64,000 nucleotides of DNA from Neptunomonas japonica DSM 18939 (GTDB taxonomy: Bacteria; Pseudomonadota; Gammaproteobacteria; Pseudomonadales; Balneatricaceae), in NCBI RefSeq assembly GCF_000422765.1, contig NZ_AUGR01000001.1, positions 360,980-424,979 of the forward strand, read 5' to 3'. Positions 32,200-42,277 of this stretch are shown here, in pieces. The first letter of the stretch is position 1, and each line of letters starts with the position of its first letter. The notes under the pieces are model-generated. The model was not told the origin of the DNA, did not search any database, and worked only from the letters and a program-made list of their open reading frames with translations. The position numbers were made by a program, and so were the translations under genes.

Positions 32200-33240
32200 A
32201 TGGATTTGCCTACCCAGTACCGCTATCTGTACAACCCACCTACTAGCCAAGCCACTATTCGCCAGTTACCTGAAGATTTTCATGTTGTTGAAATTCCTTC
32301 ATTTATTGCGGAAGGTGAGGGGGAGCATGAGTTTCTGCTTATTCGTAAAACTGGAGAGAATACAGATTGGGTAGCAAAGCTGTTAGCTAAGTTCTGCCAA
32401 ATCCCTATTAAAGATGTTGGCTATGCCGGTAAAAAAGATCGTCACGCGGTTACAGAGCAGTGGTTTAGCGTACGTTTGCCCATGACACGTAAAGTAAATT
32501 GGGCTCTTTTTGGTGGTGAGTCGATTCATGTACTTGAATCTGTAAGGCATCAGAGGAAACTTAGGCTAGGCGCTTTACTAGGTAACCGCTTCTCTATTCG
32601 CTTGAGAGACCTGACAAATGAAGACGACTTTGTTGCGCGACTTGAAAAAATAAAGGCAGGCGTACCTAATTATTTTGGTGAGCAGCGCTTTGGGCATGGC
32701 GGTGGTAACTTAACCAAAGGTTTAGCGCTGATTAATGGTGAGTTTAAAGAACGCCAAAGGCACAAGAAAGGTTTATATATTTCAGCTGTTCGGTCTTGGT
32801 TGTTTAATCATATAGTTTCAGAGCGTATTGCTCAAAATTTATGGGATAACGTGTTACCGGGCGATATGATGATGTTAAGTGGTTCACGTAGTCACTTTCT
32901 TGCTGAAGCAGTTGATGAGAGTTTACTCTCAAGACTGAAAGAGCATGATCTACATTTAAGTGGCCCTTTGTGGGGGCGAGGTTCAACGCTTGTTCAAGGT
33001 GAGGCTGCTGAGTGGGAAGGCGCTGTTATTCATCCATGGGAGAGCGTCACCGAACGCCTTGAGCATTTAGGTTTGCAACAAGAGCGCCGCGCGTTACGAT
33101 TAATACCTGAAGGGCTAAAAGCAGTTAAAGAATCTGATGGGCAGTGGTTGCTGAGTTTTTCGCTTCCAGCAGGGTCTTTTGCCACAAGTGTACTCAGAGA
33201 ATTATGTGAACCTTTGACGGCTGGAATAGAAGATAAATAG
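32200..33240 (+). CDS. truD: tRNA pseudouridine(13) synthase
   Basis: TruD makes pseudouridine 13 in tRNA-Glu and others. The catalytic Asp80 lies in GYAGKKDRHAVTEQWFSV, the same number as in E. coli. Other conserved segments are VPNYFGEQRFGHGGGNL and the C-terminal LPAGSFATSVLREL. Length is 346. Its start is two bases after ftsB, leaving no room for ispD or ispF. Confidence 0.96.
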   Translation: MDLPTQYRYLYNPPTSQATIRQLPEDFHVVEIPSFIAEGEGEHEFLLIRKTGENTDWVAKLLAKFCQIPIKDVGYAGKKDRHAVTEQWFSVRLPMTRKVNWALFGGESIHVLESVRHQRKLRLGALLGNRFSIRLRDLTNEDDFVARLEKIKAGVPNYFGEQRFGHGGGNLTKGLALINGEFKERQRHKKGLYISAVRSWLFNHIVSERIAQNLWDNVLPGDMMMLSGSRSHFLAEAVDESLLSRLKEHDLHLSGPLWGRGSTLVQGEAAEWEGAVIHPWESVTERLEHLGLQQERRALRLIPEGLKAVKESDGQWLLSFSLPAGSFATSVLRELCEPLTAGIEDK

Positions 33241-33242
33241 CG

Positions 33243-33995
33243 ATGAAGATTCTTATATCAAATGATGATGGTGTATTTTCTCCAGGCCTTGAAGCACTCG
33301 CATTAGCATTGTCTGAGGTGGCCGAGATACAAGTTGTTGCTCCAGATAGGAATCGTAGTGGTGCGAGCAATGCGTTAACACTTACTCGCCCTGTCGATGC
33401 TCATCGCCATGAGAATAATGATTTTGTTAGCTTAAACGGTACCCCAACTGATTGTGTCCATATGGGGATTTCCGGTTTGTTCGGTATGGAGCCTGATATT
33501 GTTGTTTCTGGTATTAATTCTGGTGCAAACCTAGGTGACGATGTGATCTACTCGGGCACGGTGGCGGCCGCGATGGAGGGGCGTGCTCTCTCATTACCAC
33601 CGATTGCCGTCTCACTGGCAGGTCATAATCCTAAACATTTTTCTACAGCAGCTGAAATTGCTAAAAGCATGGTGCAAAGAATTACCAAACTTTCTTTACC
33701 CGCACGTACTGTTTTGAATATAAATGTGCCTGACTTGCCCCTTTCTGAAATTAAAGGTGTCCACATTACTCGCCTTGGACATAGAGCGGCGGCTGGGAAA
33801 CCAGAAGCTGTTGCTGACCCAAGAGGGAAGATACGCTATTGGGTTGCAGGTGCCGGTGATGCTGTTGATAAAGAACCAGGAACTGACTTTTATGCTATTG
33901 AGCATGGGTTTGTGTCCATCACCCCCTTACATATTGATATGACGTTATATTCAGGTATGGATGATTTGGGAGAGTGGCTGGAGGGCTTGTTGTGA
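33243..33995 (+). CDS. surE: 5'/3'-nucleotidase SurE
   Basis: SurE is a metal-dependent survival phosphatase acting on nucleoside monophosphates. The metal-binding Asp8-Asp9 pair sits in [39 protein letters not shown] and [20 protein letters not shown] are the other signature segments. Length is 250. The stop codon overlaps the pcm start. Confidence 0.96.
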   Translation: MKILISNDDGVFSPGLEALALALSEVAEIQVVAPDRNRSGASNALTLTRPVDAHRHENNDFVSLNGTPTDCVHMGISGLFGMEPDIVVSGINSGANLGDDVIYSGTVAAAMEGRALSLPPIAVSLAGHNPKHFSTAAEIAKSMVQRITKLSLPARTVLNINVPDLPLSEIKGVHITRLGHRAAAGKPEAVADPRGKIRYWVAGAGDAVDKEPGTDFYAIEHGFVSITPLHIDMTLYSGMDDLGEWLEGLL

Positions 33996-34657
33996 ATGAT
34001 ATTCAACTTCAAGGCATAGGCATGACGTCTCGTAGAACAAGAGACCGCTTAATCAGCCGGCTTAAAGGGCAGGGCATTAGTGATGAGCAGGTGTTAAATA
34101 CTATACGAGAAACCCCTCGGCATATTTTCATTGATGAAGCGTTATCTCATCGTGCATATGAAGATACGGCATTACCTATTGGCTTTAATCAAACGATATC
34201 ACAACCCTATATTGTGGCTAAGATGACAGAGGTGCTGGTGTCTACAGGCCCATTGAAGCGCGTTCTTGAAGTTGGAACGGGTTCCGGCTATCAAACGTCA
34301 GTATTGGCGCAGTTGGTTGAACAAGTATTTTCAGTCGAACGTATTAAGCCGTTACAAGATAAGGCGAAAGAACGTTTAAATCAGATGGGTTTGAGAAATG
34401 TGCATTTGCAGCACTCTGATGGTGGTATGGGGTGGCCTTCGAAGGCGCCTTTCGATGCTATTATGGTAACTGCAGCACCAGAACAAGTGCCTGAAGAGTT
34501 ATTAGTACAACTTGCTATCGGCGGGTCTTTAGTCATTCCGGTAGGGCAAGATCAGCAGCAGTTAAAGCTGATCACGCGTCAAAGTGATCTTGAATATAAA
34601 ACCCGTATTATCGAAAATGTAAATTTCGTTCCTCTGCTGGCTGGAACAATACGATAA
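33992..34657 (+). CDS. pcm: protein-L-isoaspartate O-methyltransferase
   Basis: Pcm repairs isoaspartyl residues using S-adenosylmethionine. Motifs are the N-terminal [34 protein letters not shown], and the SAM-binding [18 protein letters not shown] near residue 85. The frame opens at GTG 33974, but GTG 33992 is preferred: it overlaps the surE stop as GTGA and has GGAGGG seven bases upstream. The resulting protein has 221 residues, close to the usual 208-220. Confidence 0.94.
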   Translation: MNDIQLQGIGMTSRRTRDRLISRLKGQGISDEQVLNTIRETPRHIFIDEALSHRAYEDTALPIGFNQTISQPYIVAKMTEVLVSTGPLKRVLEVGTGSGYQTSVLAQLVEQVFSVERIKPLQDKAKERLNQMGLRNVHLQHSDGGMGWPSKAPFDAIMVTAAPEQVPEELLVQLAIGGSLVIPVGQDQQQLKLITRQSDLEYKTRIIENVNFVPLLAGTIR

Positions 34658-34670
34658 GGAGATAGATATT

Positions 34671-35609
34671 GTGAGCCAGTCTCGCCGACTTAAAGATTAT
34701 GTGGTATTAACCTGTAAAGGTATTTTGATGGGCGCAGCTGATGCTGTACCAGGAGTGTCAGGAGGCACTATTGCTTTTATTACAGGGATTTATGAAGAGC
34801 TAATAGGGAGTATCAGGCGGTTTGATTTAGAAGCGCTTAAGTTATTGTTTACGCAAGGGCCTCTAGCGGCTTGGCGGCACGTTAATGGAAGTTTCTTGTT
34901 GGCCTTATTGCTTGGAATAGGGTTTAGCCTTGCGACATTAGCGCATATAGTGCTCTTCATGCTGGCAACTTATCCCGTTATGCTGTGGTCGTTCTTTTTT
35001 GGGTTGATTTTGGCATCTACATGGGTGATTTCCCGTCATGTGAAACATTGGGATTCGAGCTTTACGCTGTTGTTTTTATCGGGTGCTGTTATTGCCTATC
35101 TAATAACAAGTTTGACCCCAACCGAAATTGAAGTGTCGGCGCTAACAGTATTTTTATCGGGCAGTGTTGCTATCTGTGCAATGATTTTACCTGGAATTTC
35201 AGGATCGTTTATATTGTTGCTCTTAGGGATGTACAGCCCTATTTTGCAAGCTGTCAAAGATCTTGATCTAACCATCATCGGGTTGTTTGCTACAGGGTGC
35301 GCCGCTGGTTTACTGAGTTTCTCAAGATTGCTTAATTGGTTATTTACCGTTTATAAAATGCAAACGCTAGCGGTTATGTCTGGTTTTTTATTAGGCTCGC
35401 TCAATAAAGTTTGGCCTTGGAAGTATACAACGGCTTACACATTGAATAGTCATGGTAAGCAGGTGCCTTTAGCCCAAGATAATGTATCACCTTTTAACTA
35501 TGAAGCACTCAGCGGACAAGACTCTTTTTTGATGGCATCAATTGTATTGTTTGTGCTGGGAATGGTAATTGTACTGTGGATGGAAAGAGGCCAATCAACT
35601 AACCGATAA
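34671..35609 (+). CDS. popT: DUF368 membrane protein, probable undecaprenyl-phosphate flippase PopT
   Basis: The 312-residue protein has roughly eight to ten hydrophobic helices. It carries the DUF368 signatures MGAADAVPGVSGGTIAFITG near the N terminus and a repeat-like MILPGISGSFILLLLGMY in the second half. DUF368 proteins (PopT) are known to return undecaprenyl phosphate to the cytoplasmic face of the inner membrane, redundantly with DedA-family proteins. The start is GTG. It is inserted between pcm and nlpD, which are adjacent in E. coli. The function is family knowledge, not tested here. Confidence 0.82.
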   Translation: MSQSRRLKDYVVLTCKGILMGAADAVPGVSGGTIAFITGIYEELIGSIRRFDLEALKLLFTQGPLAAWRHVNGSFLLALLLGIGFSLATLAHIVLFMLATYPVMLWSFFFGLILASTWVISRHVKHWDSSFTLLFLSGAVIAYLITSLTPTEIEVSALTVFLSGSVAICAMILPGISGSFILLLLGMYSPILQAVKDLDLTIIGLFATGCAAGLLSFSRLLNWLFTVYKMQTLAVMSGFLLGSLNKVWPWKYTTAYTLNSHGKQVPLAQDNVSPFNYEALSGQDSFLMASIVLFVLGMVIVLWMERGQSTNR

Positions 35610-35612
35610 GTT

Positions 35613-36494
35613 GTGTATATCAAACAGAGTAAAATAATAAATAATATACATGTACTGTTTCTAGCCGGCTTGCTGCTGATGCTGGAGGGCTGCTCATCGG
35701 GATACGCTCCGGTGAGTGAGCGTTCTGTGGTGCATAATAATAAAGTTGAAGTTGTTAAATCGTCTAGGCGCCAGAAAGCACCAGCAAGCTATAGTGTTAA
35801 AAGTGGCGACACTCTGTACTCAATTGCTTGGCGCTATGGTCTGGATTATCGCCAGCTAGCACGTATTAACGGTATTGGTCGTGATTTTCGGATTAATTCA
35901 GGCCAAAAGTTACGCTTAAAAACGACAAGTACTAAAATGAAGGTTGCTAGTAAGTCTCGTGCTAGTTCAAAAGCATCCACTGCTGAAAAGAAATCCTTAA
36001 ACAATAAAGTTGTCGTTGCAAAAGCTTCCCCATCTAAAACCACTGCCTCTAAAGCCGCAAAAGTGAAATCGTCATCTTCTAGCGTTCCCGCCAGAAGTAC
36101 TGCGTTATCTAACAAGTCACAAAAGGTAAGGTGGCGCTGGCCGACAAGAGGCAAGGTAATTAGTGGTTATTCAGCCAAAGGGAATGTGAATAAGGGTATT
36201 AATTTGGCTGGCACACGGGGCGAGCCTGTTTATGCTGCTGCTACAGGAAAAGTGGTATATGCAGGGAGTGGTTTATTAGGTTATGGCAACCTGATAATCA
36301 TTAATCATAACCAGGAATATCTTAGTGCATATGCACATAACAGCTTAATTTTAGTAAAAGAGAACGAAAATGTTAATGTTGGAGCGAAAGTTGCCGAAAT
36401 AGGTAATAGTGGCGCCACACGTACAATGCTGCATTTTGAAATTCGCAAGGATGGAAAACCAGTAAACCCGCTACGGTATCTACCAAAAAGGTAG
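35613..36494 (+). CDS. nlpD: NlpD-type lipoprotein activator of cell-wall amidase
   Basis: The protein has a lipoprotein signal with lipobox MLEGC, and a LysM domain (SYSVKSGDTLYSIAWRYG to SGQKLRL, about residues 58-105). A lysine/serine/alanine-rich linker follows, then a C-terminal LytM domain. The LytM site is degenerate: NKGINLAG replaces the HxGxD zinc motif and MLHFEIR replaces HLHFEIR. This fits NlpD, which activates AmiC rather than cutting peptidoglycan itself. The start is GTG. It precedes rpoS, as in E. coli and Pseudomonas, where the rpoS promoter lies inside nlpD. Confidence 0.93.
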   Translation: MYIKQSKIINNIHVLFLAGLLLMLEGCSSGYAPVSERSVVHNNKVEVVKSSRRQKAPASYSVKSGDTLYSIAWRYGLDYRQLARINGIGRDFRINSGQKLRLKTTSTKMKVASKSRASSKASTAEKKSLNNKVVVAKASPSKTTASKAAKVKSSSSSVPARSTALSNKSQKVRWRWPTRGKVISGYSAKGNVNKGINLAGTRGEPVYAAATGKVVYAGSGLLGYGNLIIINHNQEYLSAYAHNSLILVKENENVNVGAKVAEIGNSGATRTMLHFEIRKDGKPVNPLRYLPKR

Positions 36495-36522
36495 GCGATA
36501 ATAATTTGATAGTGATGGATAG

Positions 36523-37518
36523 GTGATGACAGTGATGACGAGTCTCGATAAAAATGAGCTGGAAAGTGAAGAGCTGTTACTCGAATCGAAAGACAGCAAT
36601 GAGGTTACAACTGCAGCAGAAGAGCCTGAGTTCCTGAATAGCGGGCGGGGGCGAGGTAGTTTGGCACATAAAGACTTAATCAATGCTAAGTCTTTAGATG
36701 CTACGCAGTTGTATCTTAATGAAATTGGCTTTTCGCCGTTACTCAGTGCTGAAGAAGAAGTATATTTTTCTAGATTAGCGCTTAAGGGCGATATTAAAGC
36801 GCGTAAGCGAATGATTGAGAGTAACCTTCGTTTAGTGGTGAAAATCTCACGTCGCTATATCAATCGTGGTTTGACCCTGCTTGATTTGATCGAAGAAGGT
36901 AACCTTGGGTTGATTCGTGCAGTAGAAAAGTTTGACCCTGAACGTGGTTTTAGGTTCTCAACGTATGCGACCTGGTGGATCCGTCAAACGATTGAACGGG
37001 CTATTATGAATCAGACGCGTACTATCCGCTTACCGATTCATGTGGTTAAAGAGCTCAATGTTTATTTGCGTGCTGCTAGAGAGCTTTCTCAAAAGCTTGA
37101 TCATGAGCCGACAGCAGAAGAAATTGCTGAGTTGGTTAGCAAACCAGTAGATAAAGTCCAGAAAGTTTTAAAGTTGAATGAACGAGTAGCATCTATTGAT
37201 ATTCCAATGGGTGATTCTGATAAATCAGCTATTGAAACAATTGCAGATACAGAAACGTCTGACCCTGAAATTTTGCTTCAAAACACGAATATCAGTGGCA
37301 ACCTTGATAAGTGGTTAGATATGCTTCCTGATAAGCATGCTGAAGTGCTATCAAGGCGTTTTGGTTTGCGTAATTATGAAATGAGTACATTGGAAGAGGT
37401 AGGTACTGAAATAGGTTTAACACGTGAGCGTGTTAGACAAATTCAGGTAGAAGCATTGCGTAAATTACGAGAGATCGTTGAGAAAAACGGCCTTACCAGC
37501 GAAGACTTGCTGGCATAG
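36523..37518 (+). CDS. rpoS: RNA polymerase sigma factor RpoS (sigma-38)
   Basis: RpoS is the general stress and stationary-phase sigma factor. Region 1.2 begins [21 protein letters not shown]. Region 2 holds [20 protein letters not shown] and [20 protein letters not shown]. Region 4.2 has [20 protein letters not shown]. Length is 331. ATG 36535 is an alternative start four codons in. It ends nine bases from the end of fdxA on the other strand, so no room exists for the RsmZ small RNA that follows rpoS in Pseudomonas. Confidence 0.97.
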   Translation: MMTVMTSLDKNELESEELLLESKDSNEVTTAAEEPEFLNSGRGRGSLAHKDLINAKSLDATQLYLNEIGFSPLLSAEEEVYFSRLALKGDIKARKRMIESNLRLVVKISRRYINRGLTLLDLIEEGNLGLIRAVEKFDPERGFRFSTYATWWIRQTIERAIMNQTRTIRLPIHVVKELNVYLRAARELSQKLDHEPTAEEIAELVSKPVDKVQKVLKLNERVASIDIPMGDSDKSAIETIADTETSDPEILLQNTNISGNLDKWLDMLPDKHAEVLSRRFGLRNYEMSTLEEVGTEIGLTRERVRQIQVEALRKLREIVEKNGLTSEDLLA

Positions 37519-37527
37519 GCTACGTTA

Positions 37528-37851
37528 TTACTTGATCAGAAGGGCAAGTTTGTTTGGCTTGTCTTTCCATTCCTCAGCATCTTCAAGTGGCTCAATACGT
37601 TCCGTAATATTGGGCCACTTTTCTGAAAGCTGTGCATTAATTTCTATAAAGATCTGCTGATCATCAGTGACATCATCATCTAAGAAAATAGCTTCGGCTG
37701 GACATTCAGGTTCGCATAGACCGCAGTCAATACACTCATCTGGATGGATGACCAGAAAGTTCTCTCCTTCGTAAAAGCAGTCCACCGGGCAAACTTCCAC
37801 ACAGTCCGTGTATTTGCAGCGTATACAGTTTTGCGTTACCACGTAGGTCAT
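37528..37851 (-). CDS. fdxA: 7Fe-8S ferredoxin FdxA
   Basis: This 107-residue ferredoxin matches Azotobacter ferredoxin I with numbering shifted by one. Cys9, Cys17, Cys21 and Cys50 fit the 3Fe-4S cluster; Cys25, Cys40, Cys43 and Cys46 fit the 4Fe-4S cluster; Cys12 is the extra free cysteine. The C-terminal extension [19 protein letters not shown] is typical of the family. It is an electron carrier with no fixed partner known here. It lies 25 bases downstream of mutS and is convergent with rpoS, the Pseudomonas arrangement. Confidence 0.95.
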   Translation of the reverse strand: MTYVVTQNCIRCKYTDCVEVCPVDCFYEGENFLVIHPDECIDCGLCEPECPAEAIFLDDDVTDDQQIFIEINAQLSEKWPNITERIEPLEDAEEWKDKPNKLALLIK

Positions 37852-37876
37852 CTTATACCTCCACGCTGAGTTGCCA

Positions 37877-40462
37877 TTAGAGTTTGTTTTTTAATGAATA
37901 TAGCAGTTCTTGTGCTTGGCGTGGAGACAGATCATCTAGATCGGCGGTTTTTAACTGTTCAATAACAGGGTGAGTGGTTGAATTAAACATATCATCTTGT
38001 ACTGGCGGCGGTGGTGCTAGTCGGCTATTAGATACAACGCTATCTGTTTCTAGCTGAAACAGCTTTTGTTTAGCTTGATCGATAACATGTGTTGGGACGC
38101 CAGCAAGTTGTGCCACCTGTAAGCCATAGCTTTGGCTTGCGGGCCCGTCCTGGACTTCATGCATAAATACAATGGTATCTTGGTGCTCAAGAGCGGTTAG
38201 ATGAACATTAAAAACACCTTCTTGCTGGTCAGGTAAAGCGGTTAGTTCAAAGTAGTGCGTAGCAAATAAGGTAAACGCTTTAATATGTTGAGCAAGAAAC
38301 TCAGCCGCTGACCATGCTAGTGATAGGCCATCAAATGTGCTCGTGCCACGACCAACCTCATCCATTAACACAAGGCTTCTTTGCGTTGCATTGTGTAAAA
38401 TGTTGGCAGTTTCTGTCATTTCAACCATGAAGGTAGAGCGCCCGCCTGCTAAATCATCAGACGAGCCCATTCGCGTGAAAATGCGATCCATAATACCTAT
38501 ATCAACATGCTCTGCTGGCACATAACTACCGATGTGGGCTAACAAGCTGATGAGAGCTGCTTGGCGCATAAAGGTAGATTTACCACCCATGTTCGGACCG
38601 GTAATAATCAGCATGCGGCGCTCAGGATCAAGTGACAACTGATTGGCGACAAAAGGAGAGTCCAGCACTGACTCAACGACAGGGTGACGGCCCGCGATAA
38701 TATTGAGCTGCGGCGTATCATGTAAGTGTGGCACGCTAAAGTTGAGTGTATCAGCTCGCTCTGCAAGGTTATTAAGGGTGTCTAGTTCTGCGAGTGCTTG
38801 AGCGCAGTCTTGTAGGGCTGGGAGTTGCTCCGCCAGAGTAATGACCAGTGCTTCATAGAGCGCCTTTTCTCTCGCTAGGGCACGGCTTTTTGCGCTGAGG
38901 GCTTTGTCTTCAAAACCTTTTAGTTCTGGAGTGATAAAGCGCTCTGCATTCTTTAATGTTTGGCGACGTATATAATCGACAGGAGCTCCACCTGATTGGC
39001 CTTTACTGATTTCAATAAAGTAGCCGTGTACGCGGTTATAGCCCACTTTGAGAGTAGCAATACCTGTGCGTTCACGTTCTTGTTGTTCAAGTTTTATCAA
39101 GTAGTCGCCAGCGTTTTCACTGATATTGCGTAGCTCGTCCAACTCATCATCATAGCCTTGTGCAATAACCCCACCGTCACGAATAACAACAGGCGGATTG
39201 TCTAAGATGGCTTTTTGTAGCAGCTCTGCCTGTACAGGAAACTCACTGATAGAGCTTGCTAAGTTATTGATATGCTCGGCACGGTTTTCATCAGCGAGAA
39301 AGCTTTGTAGCTCAGGTAGCCTTTGTAAGGAATCTCTTAAGCGTTCAAGATCTCTGGGGCGTGCAGAGCCAAGACCTACACGAGATAAAATGCGTTCGAT
39401 ATCCCCAATACCCTTAAGAGTTTCCGCTAAAGGTTCGTAGCGATAATCCTGTTGTAGCCATTGGATCGAATGTTGGCGCTGTAGCAGTACGTGTTTATCT
39501 CGCAGTGGCTGATTTAACCAGCGGCGCAATAAGCGACTACCCATAGGTGTAGCGGTATTATCCATGACACTCAGCAGTGTATTTTCTCGCCCGCCTGCTA
39601 GGTTTTGGTCAATTTCTAGGTTGCGACGAGTGGCGGCATCTAAAATAACCGTGTCTGAGCGTTGCTCAATTTGCAAGCGGCGGATATGTGGTAAAGATGA
39701 GCGCTGTGTATCTTTAGCATACTGCAAGAGGCAGCCGGCAGCGCCGATAGCAGTAGGCATCTCAGCACAGCCAAAACCTTCTAGGTCTTGTGTGTTAAAT
39801 TGCTGACATAACAAACGTTGCGATGTTTCCGGCTCAAAGTTCCAGGGCGCTTGAGGGCGAATACCTTTGCGTCCTTTGAGGAGTAGATCAAGGTTACTGT
39901 CGTCGTTATACAGAACTTCTGCAGGTTTTAGTCGCTCTAACTCAGCTAATAGCGATTCGTCATCATCAAGTTCCATCAAGCTAAAGCGGCCGGTACTGAT
40001 GTCGACCAAAGAAACACCATAGCGAGACTGTGAAGAGTAGATGGCCAGTAATATATTATCCCGGGACTCGTCTAAGAAGGCTTCATCACTTAAGGTGCCT
40101 GGTGTAACGATACGAGCAACCTTGCGCTCCATTGGGCCTTTGCTAGCAGCAGGGTCGCCAAATTGCTCACAGATAACCACAGACTCGCCAGCTCTCACAA
40201 TCTTAGCAATATAGCCTTCTGCTGCATGAAAAGGCAGGCCCGCCATAGGAATAGGGTTGCCACCAGACTTTCCACGTGCAGTTAGAGAGATATTGAGTAA
40301 AGCGGAAGCACGCTTAGCATCATCATAAAATAGTTCGTAAAAATCGCCCATTCGGTAAAAAACAAGCTCATCAGGATGCTCTGCCTTGATCTTAAAATAC
40401 TGCTGCATCATTGGTGTGTGTTCAGGCTTGGCTACTTTTGGGGTATTCGTTTTTTTACTCAT
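37877..40462 (-). CDS. mutS: DNA mismatch repair protein MutS
   Basis: MutS recognises mismatches and recruits MutL. The mismatch-binding FYE motif is in [12 protein letters not shown] near residue 40. The connector, lever and clamp domains follow. The ATPase holds the Walker [15 protein letters not shown] near residue 620 and Walker [17 protein letters not shown]. The C terminus has a short dimerisation helix ([18 protein letters not shown]). Length is 861. The cinA-recA pair that often lies next to mutS is absent. Confidence 0.97.
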   Translation of the reverse strand: MSKKTNTPKVAKPEHTPMMQQYFKIKAEHPDELVFYRMGDFYELFYDDAKRASALLNISLTARGKSGGNPIPMAGLPFHAAEGYIAKIVRAGESVVICEQFGDPAASKGPMERKVARIVTPGTLSDEAFLDESRDNILLAIYSSQSRYGVSLVDISTGRFSLMELDDDESLLAELERLKPAEVLYNDDSNLDLLLKGRKGIRPQAPWNFEPETSQRLLCQQFNTQDLEGFGCAEMPTAIGAAGCLLQYAKDTQRSSLPHIRRLQIEQRSDTVILDAATRRNLEIDQNLAGGRENTLLSVMDNTATPMGSRLLRRWLNQPLRDKHVLLQRQHSIQWLQQDYRYEPLAETLKGIGDIERILSRVGLGSARPRDLERLRDSLQRLPELQSFLADENRAEHINNLASSISEFPVQAELLQKAILDNPPVVIRDGGVIAQGYDDELDELRNISENAGDYLIKLEQQERERTGIATLKVGYNRVHGYFIEISKGQSGGAPVDYIRRQTLKNAERFITPELKGFEDKALSAKSRALAREKALYEALVITLAEQLPALQDCAQALAELDTLNNLAERADTLNFSVPHLHDTPQLNIIAGRHPVVESVLDSPFVANQLSLDPERRMLIITGPNMGGKSTFMRQAALISLLAHIGSYVPAEHVDIGIMDRIFTRMGSSDDLAGGRSTFMVEMTETANILHNATQRSLVLMDEVGRGTSTFDGLSLAWSAAEFLAQHIKAFTLFATHYFELTALPDQQEGVFNVHLTALEHQDTIVFMHEVQDGPASQSYGLQVAQLAGVPTHVIDQAKQKLFQLETDSVVSNSRLAPPPPVQDDMFNSTTHPVIEQLKTADLDDLSPRQAQELLYSLKNKL

Positions 40463-40922
40463 TATGATTCTGTATTAGTGATGTTCAATTTGGCAGTAAG
40501 CTGCTCTTTTAAAGCAACAGCTAGGCTGCACATAAAATTCATTAGATCAGACGTGCTTAAGTAATTAATTGCACGCTTAAAACCAGTCGTGCAGATTACC
40601 AAATCAACTTGAAAATCGCTATCGCTATGAGGAGTCCTGTGTTGTTAATAGCGTATCTTTAAGTACAGGTCACTGTCGTAAATTGACACCCTCGAGGCGC
40701 ATCTAAGCATAGTGGCTCAGATGTTTCCCGATACCATTGCTGGCATGGGAGTTGTGTGACATATATTAAGCGTACTTAGCTATGTCACTTCAGTGTAATG
40801 TGAAGTAGCAGTTCCTACCTACGCTGTTTGTTTTGCTTTGATGTAGAGAAGCACTTGAAAGCAGGAAAAATAATTAGAAATTGATCGAATACTCGCCTTG
40901 CTGGCTGGGTGTGGAGGCATGA
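40463..40922. other. intergenic region between divergent mutS and glyA
   Basis: No gene is seen in 460 bases. It must hold the mutS and glyA promoters. A striking imperfect palindrome lies at 40756-40788: outer arms GTGACATA and TATGTCAC are perfect over eight bases, with inner arms TAAG and CTTA around CGTA. A second short repeat, CTTCA and TGAAG, follows at 40789-40805. They are about 120-165 bases upstream of glyA. No glycine riboswitch motif is recognised. Confidence 0.5.
40756..40788 (+). promoter_or_regulatory. palindrome upstream of glyA, possible operator
   Basis: Perfect 8-bp arms GTGACATA / TATGTCAC enclose a nested TAAG cgta CTTA repeat. The symmetrical form suits either a dimeric regulator site or an RNA hairpin. 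Its location upstream of the glyA-sox operon suggests control of one-carbon metabolism, but the regulator is unknown. Confidence 0.4.
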
Positions 40923-42185
40923 ATGTTTAGCAAAAATGATCAGGTTCAGGGATACGACGATGTATTGTGGGCTGCTGTTTGTAAAGAAGAAGTGCGTCAA
41001 GAAGAGCATATCGAACTAATCGCATCTGAGAACTATACAAGCCCTCGTGTAATGCAGATGCAAGGTTCTGTACTTACTAACAAATATGCAGAAGGTTACC
41101 CTGAAAAGCGTTACTACGGCGGCTGTGAATATGTTGACGTTGTAGAGCAGCTGGCTCTGGATCGTGCTAAAGAGTTGTTTGGTGCAACATATGCTAACGT
41201 TCAGCCGCATTCTGGGTCTCAAGCAAATGCAGCCGTTTATATGGCTCTTTGTGCACCAGGCGATACTATCTTGGGTATGAGTCTGGCGCACGGTGGCCAT
41301 CTGACTCACGGCTCTCACGTGAACTTCTCGGGCAAGATCTATAACGCAGTTCAATACGGCCTGAACGAAGCGACGGGCGAAATCGACTACGATGAAGTAG
41401 AGCGCTTGGCAGTAGAGCATAAACCAAAAATGATTGTTGCTGGTTTCTCTGCTTATTCACGCATTGTTGATTGGGCGCGCTTCCGTGAGATCGCTGATAA
41501 AGTGGGCGCTTACCTGTTTGTTGATATGGCACACGTTGCCGGTTTAGTTGCTGTGGGTTTATATCCAAACCCAGTACCTTTCGCTGATGTAGCAACAACC
41601 ACTACGCATAAAACGCTTCGTGGCCCTCGTGGTGGTTTGATCCTCTCTCGTGATAACGAATTAGAGAAGAAGCTTAATGCTGCAGTATTCCCTGGCGGCC
41701 AAGGCGGCCCGCTCATGCACGTTATTGCGGCTAAAGCGGTAGCGTTTAAAGAAGCATTGGAGCCGGAGTTTAAAGAGTATCAAGCGCAAGTCATTAAGAA
41801 CGCCAATGCGATGGCAGAAGTGCTAATTGAGCGTGGTTTTGAAATTGTTTCGGGTGGTACTGAAAACCATCTATTCCTACTAAGCCTTATTAAGCAGGGC
41901 CTAACCGGAAAAGCAGCTGATGCAGCGCTAGGTCTTGCCAATATCACTGTTAACAAAAATGCAGTACCAGGAGATCCTCAGTCTCCGTTCGTAACATCAG
42001 GCCTGCGTATTGGTTCTCCTGTCGTCACAACGCGTGGCTTTAAAGAAGCGCAGTGTCGTACGCTAGCGGGTTGGATTGCTGATCTATTGGATGTACTGAA
42101 TGAGCCTGAAGCACTTGATGCCAAAATTGCTGAAGTAAAAGAGCAGGTTAAAGCGCTATGTGCGGACTACCCAGTTTATAAGTAA
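40923..42185 (+). CDS. glyA: serine hydroxymethyltransferase
   Basis: GlyA interconverts serine and glycine with tetrahydrofolate, using PLP. The PLP lysine lies in [33 protein letters not shown] near the N terminus and [16 protein letters not shown] are signatures. Length is 420. It heads the sarcosine oxidase cluster: with sarcosine oxidase it can combine glycine and methylene-tetrahydrofolate into serine. This is a context-specific copy; a second housekeeping glyA may exist elsewhere. Confidence 0.96.
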   Translation: MFSKNDQVQGYDDVLWAAVCKEEVRQEEHIELIASENYTSPRVMQMQGSVLTNKYAEGYPEKRYYGGCEYVDVVEQLALDRAKELFGATYANVQPHSGSQANAAVYMALCAPGDTILGMSLAHGGHLTHGSHVNFSGKIYNAVQYGLNEATGEIDYDEVERLAVEHKPKMIVAGFSAYSRIVDWARFREIADKVGAYLFVDMAHVAGLVAVGLYPNPVPFADVATTTTHKTLRGPRGGLILSRDNELEKKLNAAVFPGGQGGPLMHVIAAKAVAFKEALEPEFKEYQAQVIKNANAMAEVLIERGFEIVSGGTENHLFLLSLIKQGLTGKAADAALGLANITVNKNAVPGDPQSPFVTSGLRIGSPVVTTRGFKEAQCRTLAGWIADLLDVLNEPEALDAKIAEVKEQVKALCADYPVYK

Positions 42186-42222
42186 GCCGTTTTATATATC
42201 GCTAATTTTTACTGAATATACA

Positions 42223-42254
42223 GGCAGCCGGCCTTTAAAAATGTACCGGTTGCC
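42223..42254 (+). terminator. hairpin between glyA and soxB
   Basis: GGCAGCCGG (42223-42231) can pair with CCGGTTGCC (42246-42254) with one G-U pair and a 14-base loop. There is no U-tract, so it is more likely an mRNA-processing or stabilising hairpin than a full terminator. Confidence 0.45.
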
Positions 42255-42277
42255 GCTTAACAACAGGAGCTGATGAT

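Noticed and set aside
35613..36494. Active LytM endopeptidase
   Set aside because: The zinc-binding His and Asp of the first motif are both replaced by Asn, as in NlpD-type activators, so hydrolase activity is unlikely and this is normal for the family.
40463..40922. Glycine riboswitch upstream of glyA
   Set aside because: The tandem aptamer sequence pattern could not be recognised; only palindromes are visible.
41016..41420. 134-residue minus-strand frame inside glyA
   Set aside because: Shadow of glyA codon bias; composition is not protein-like.
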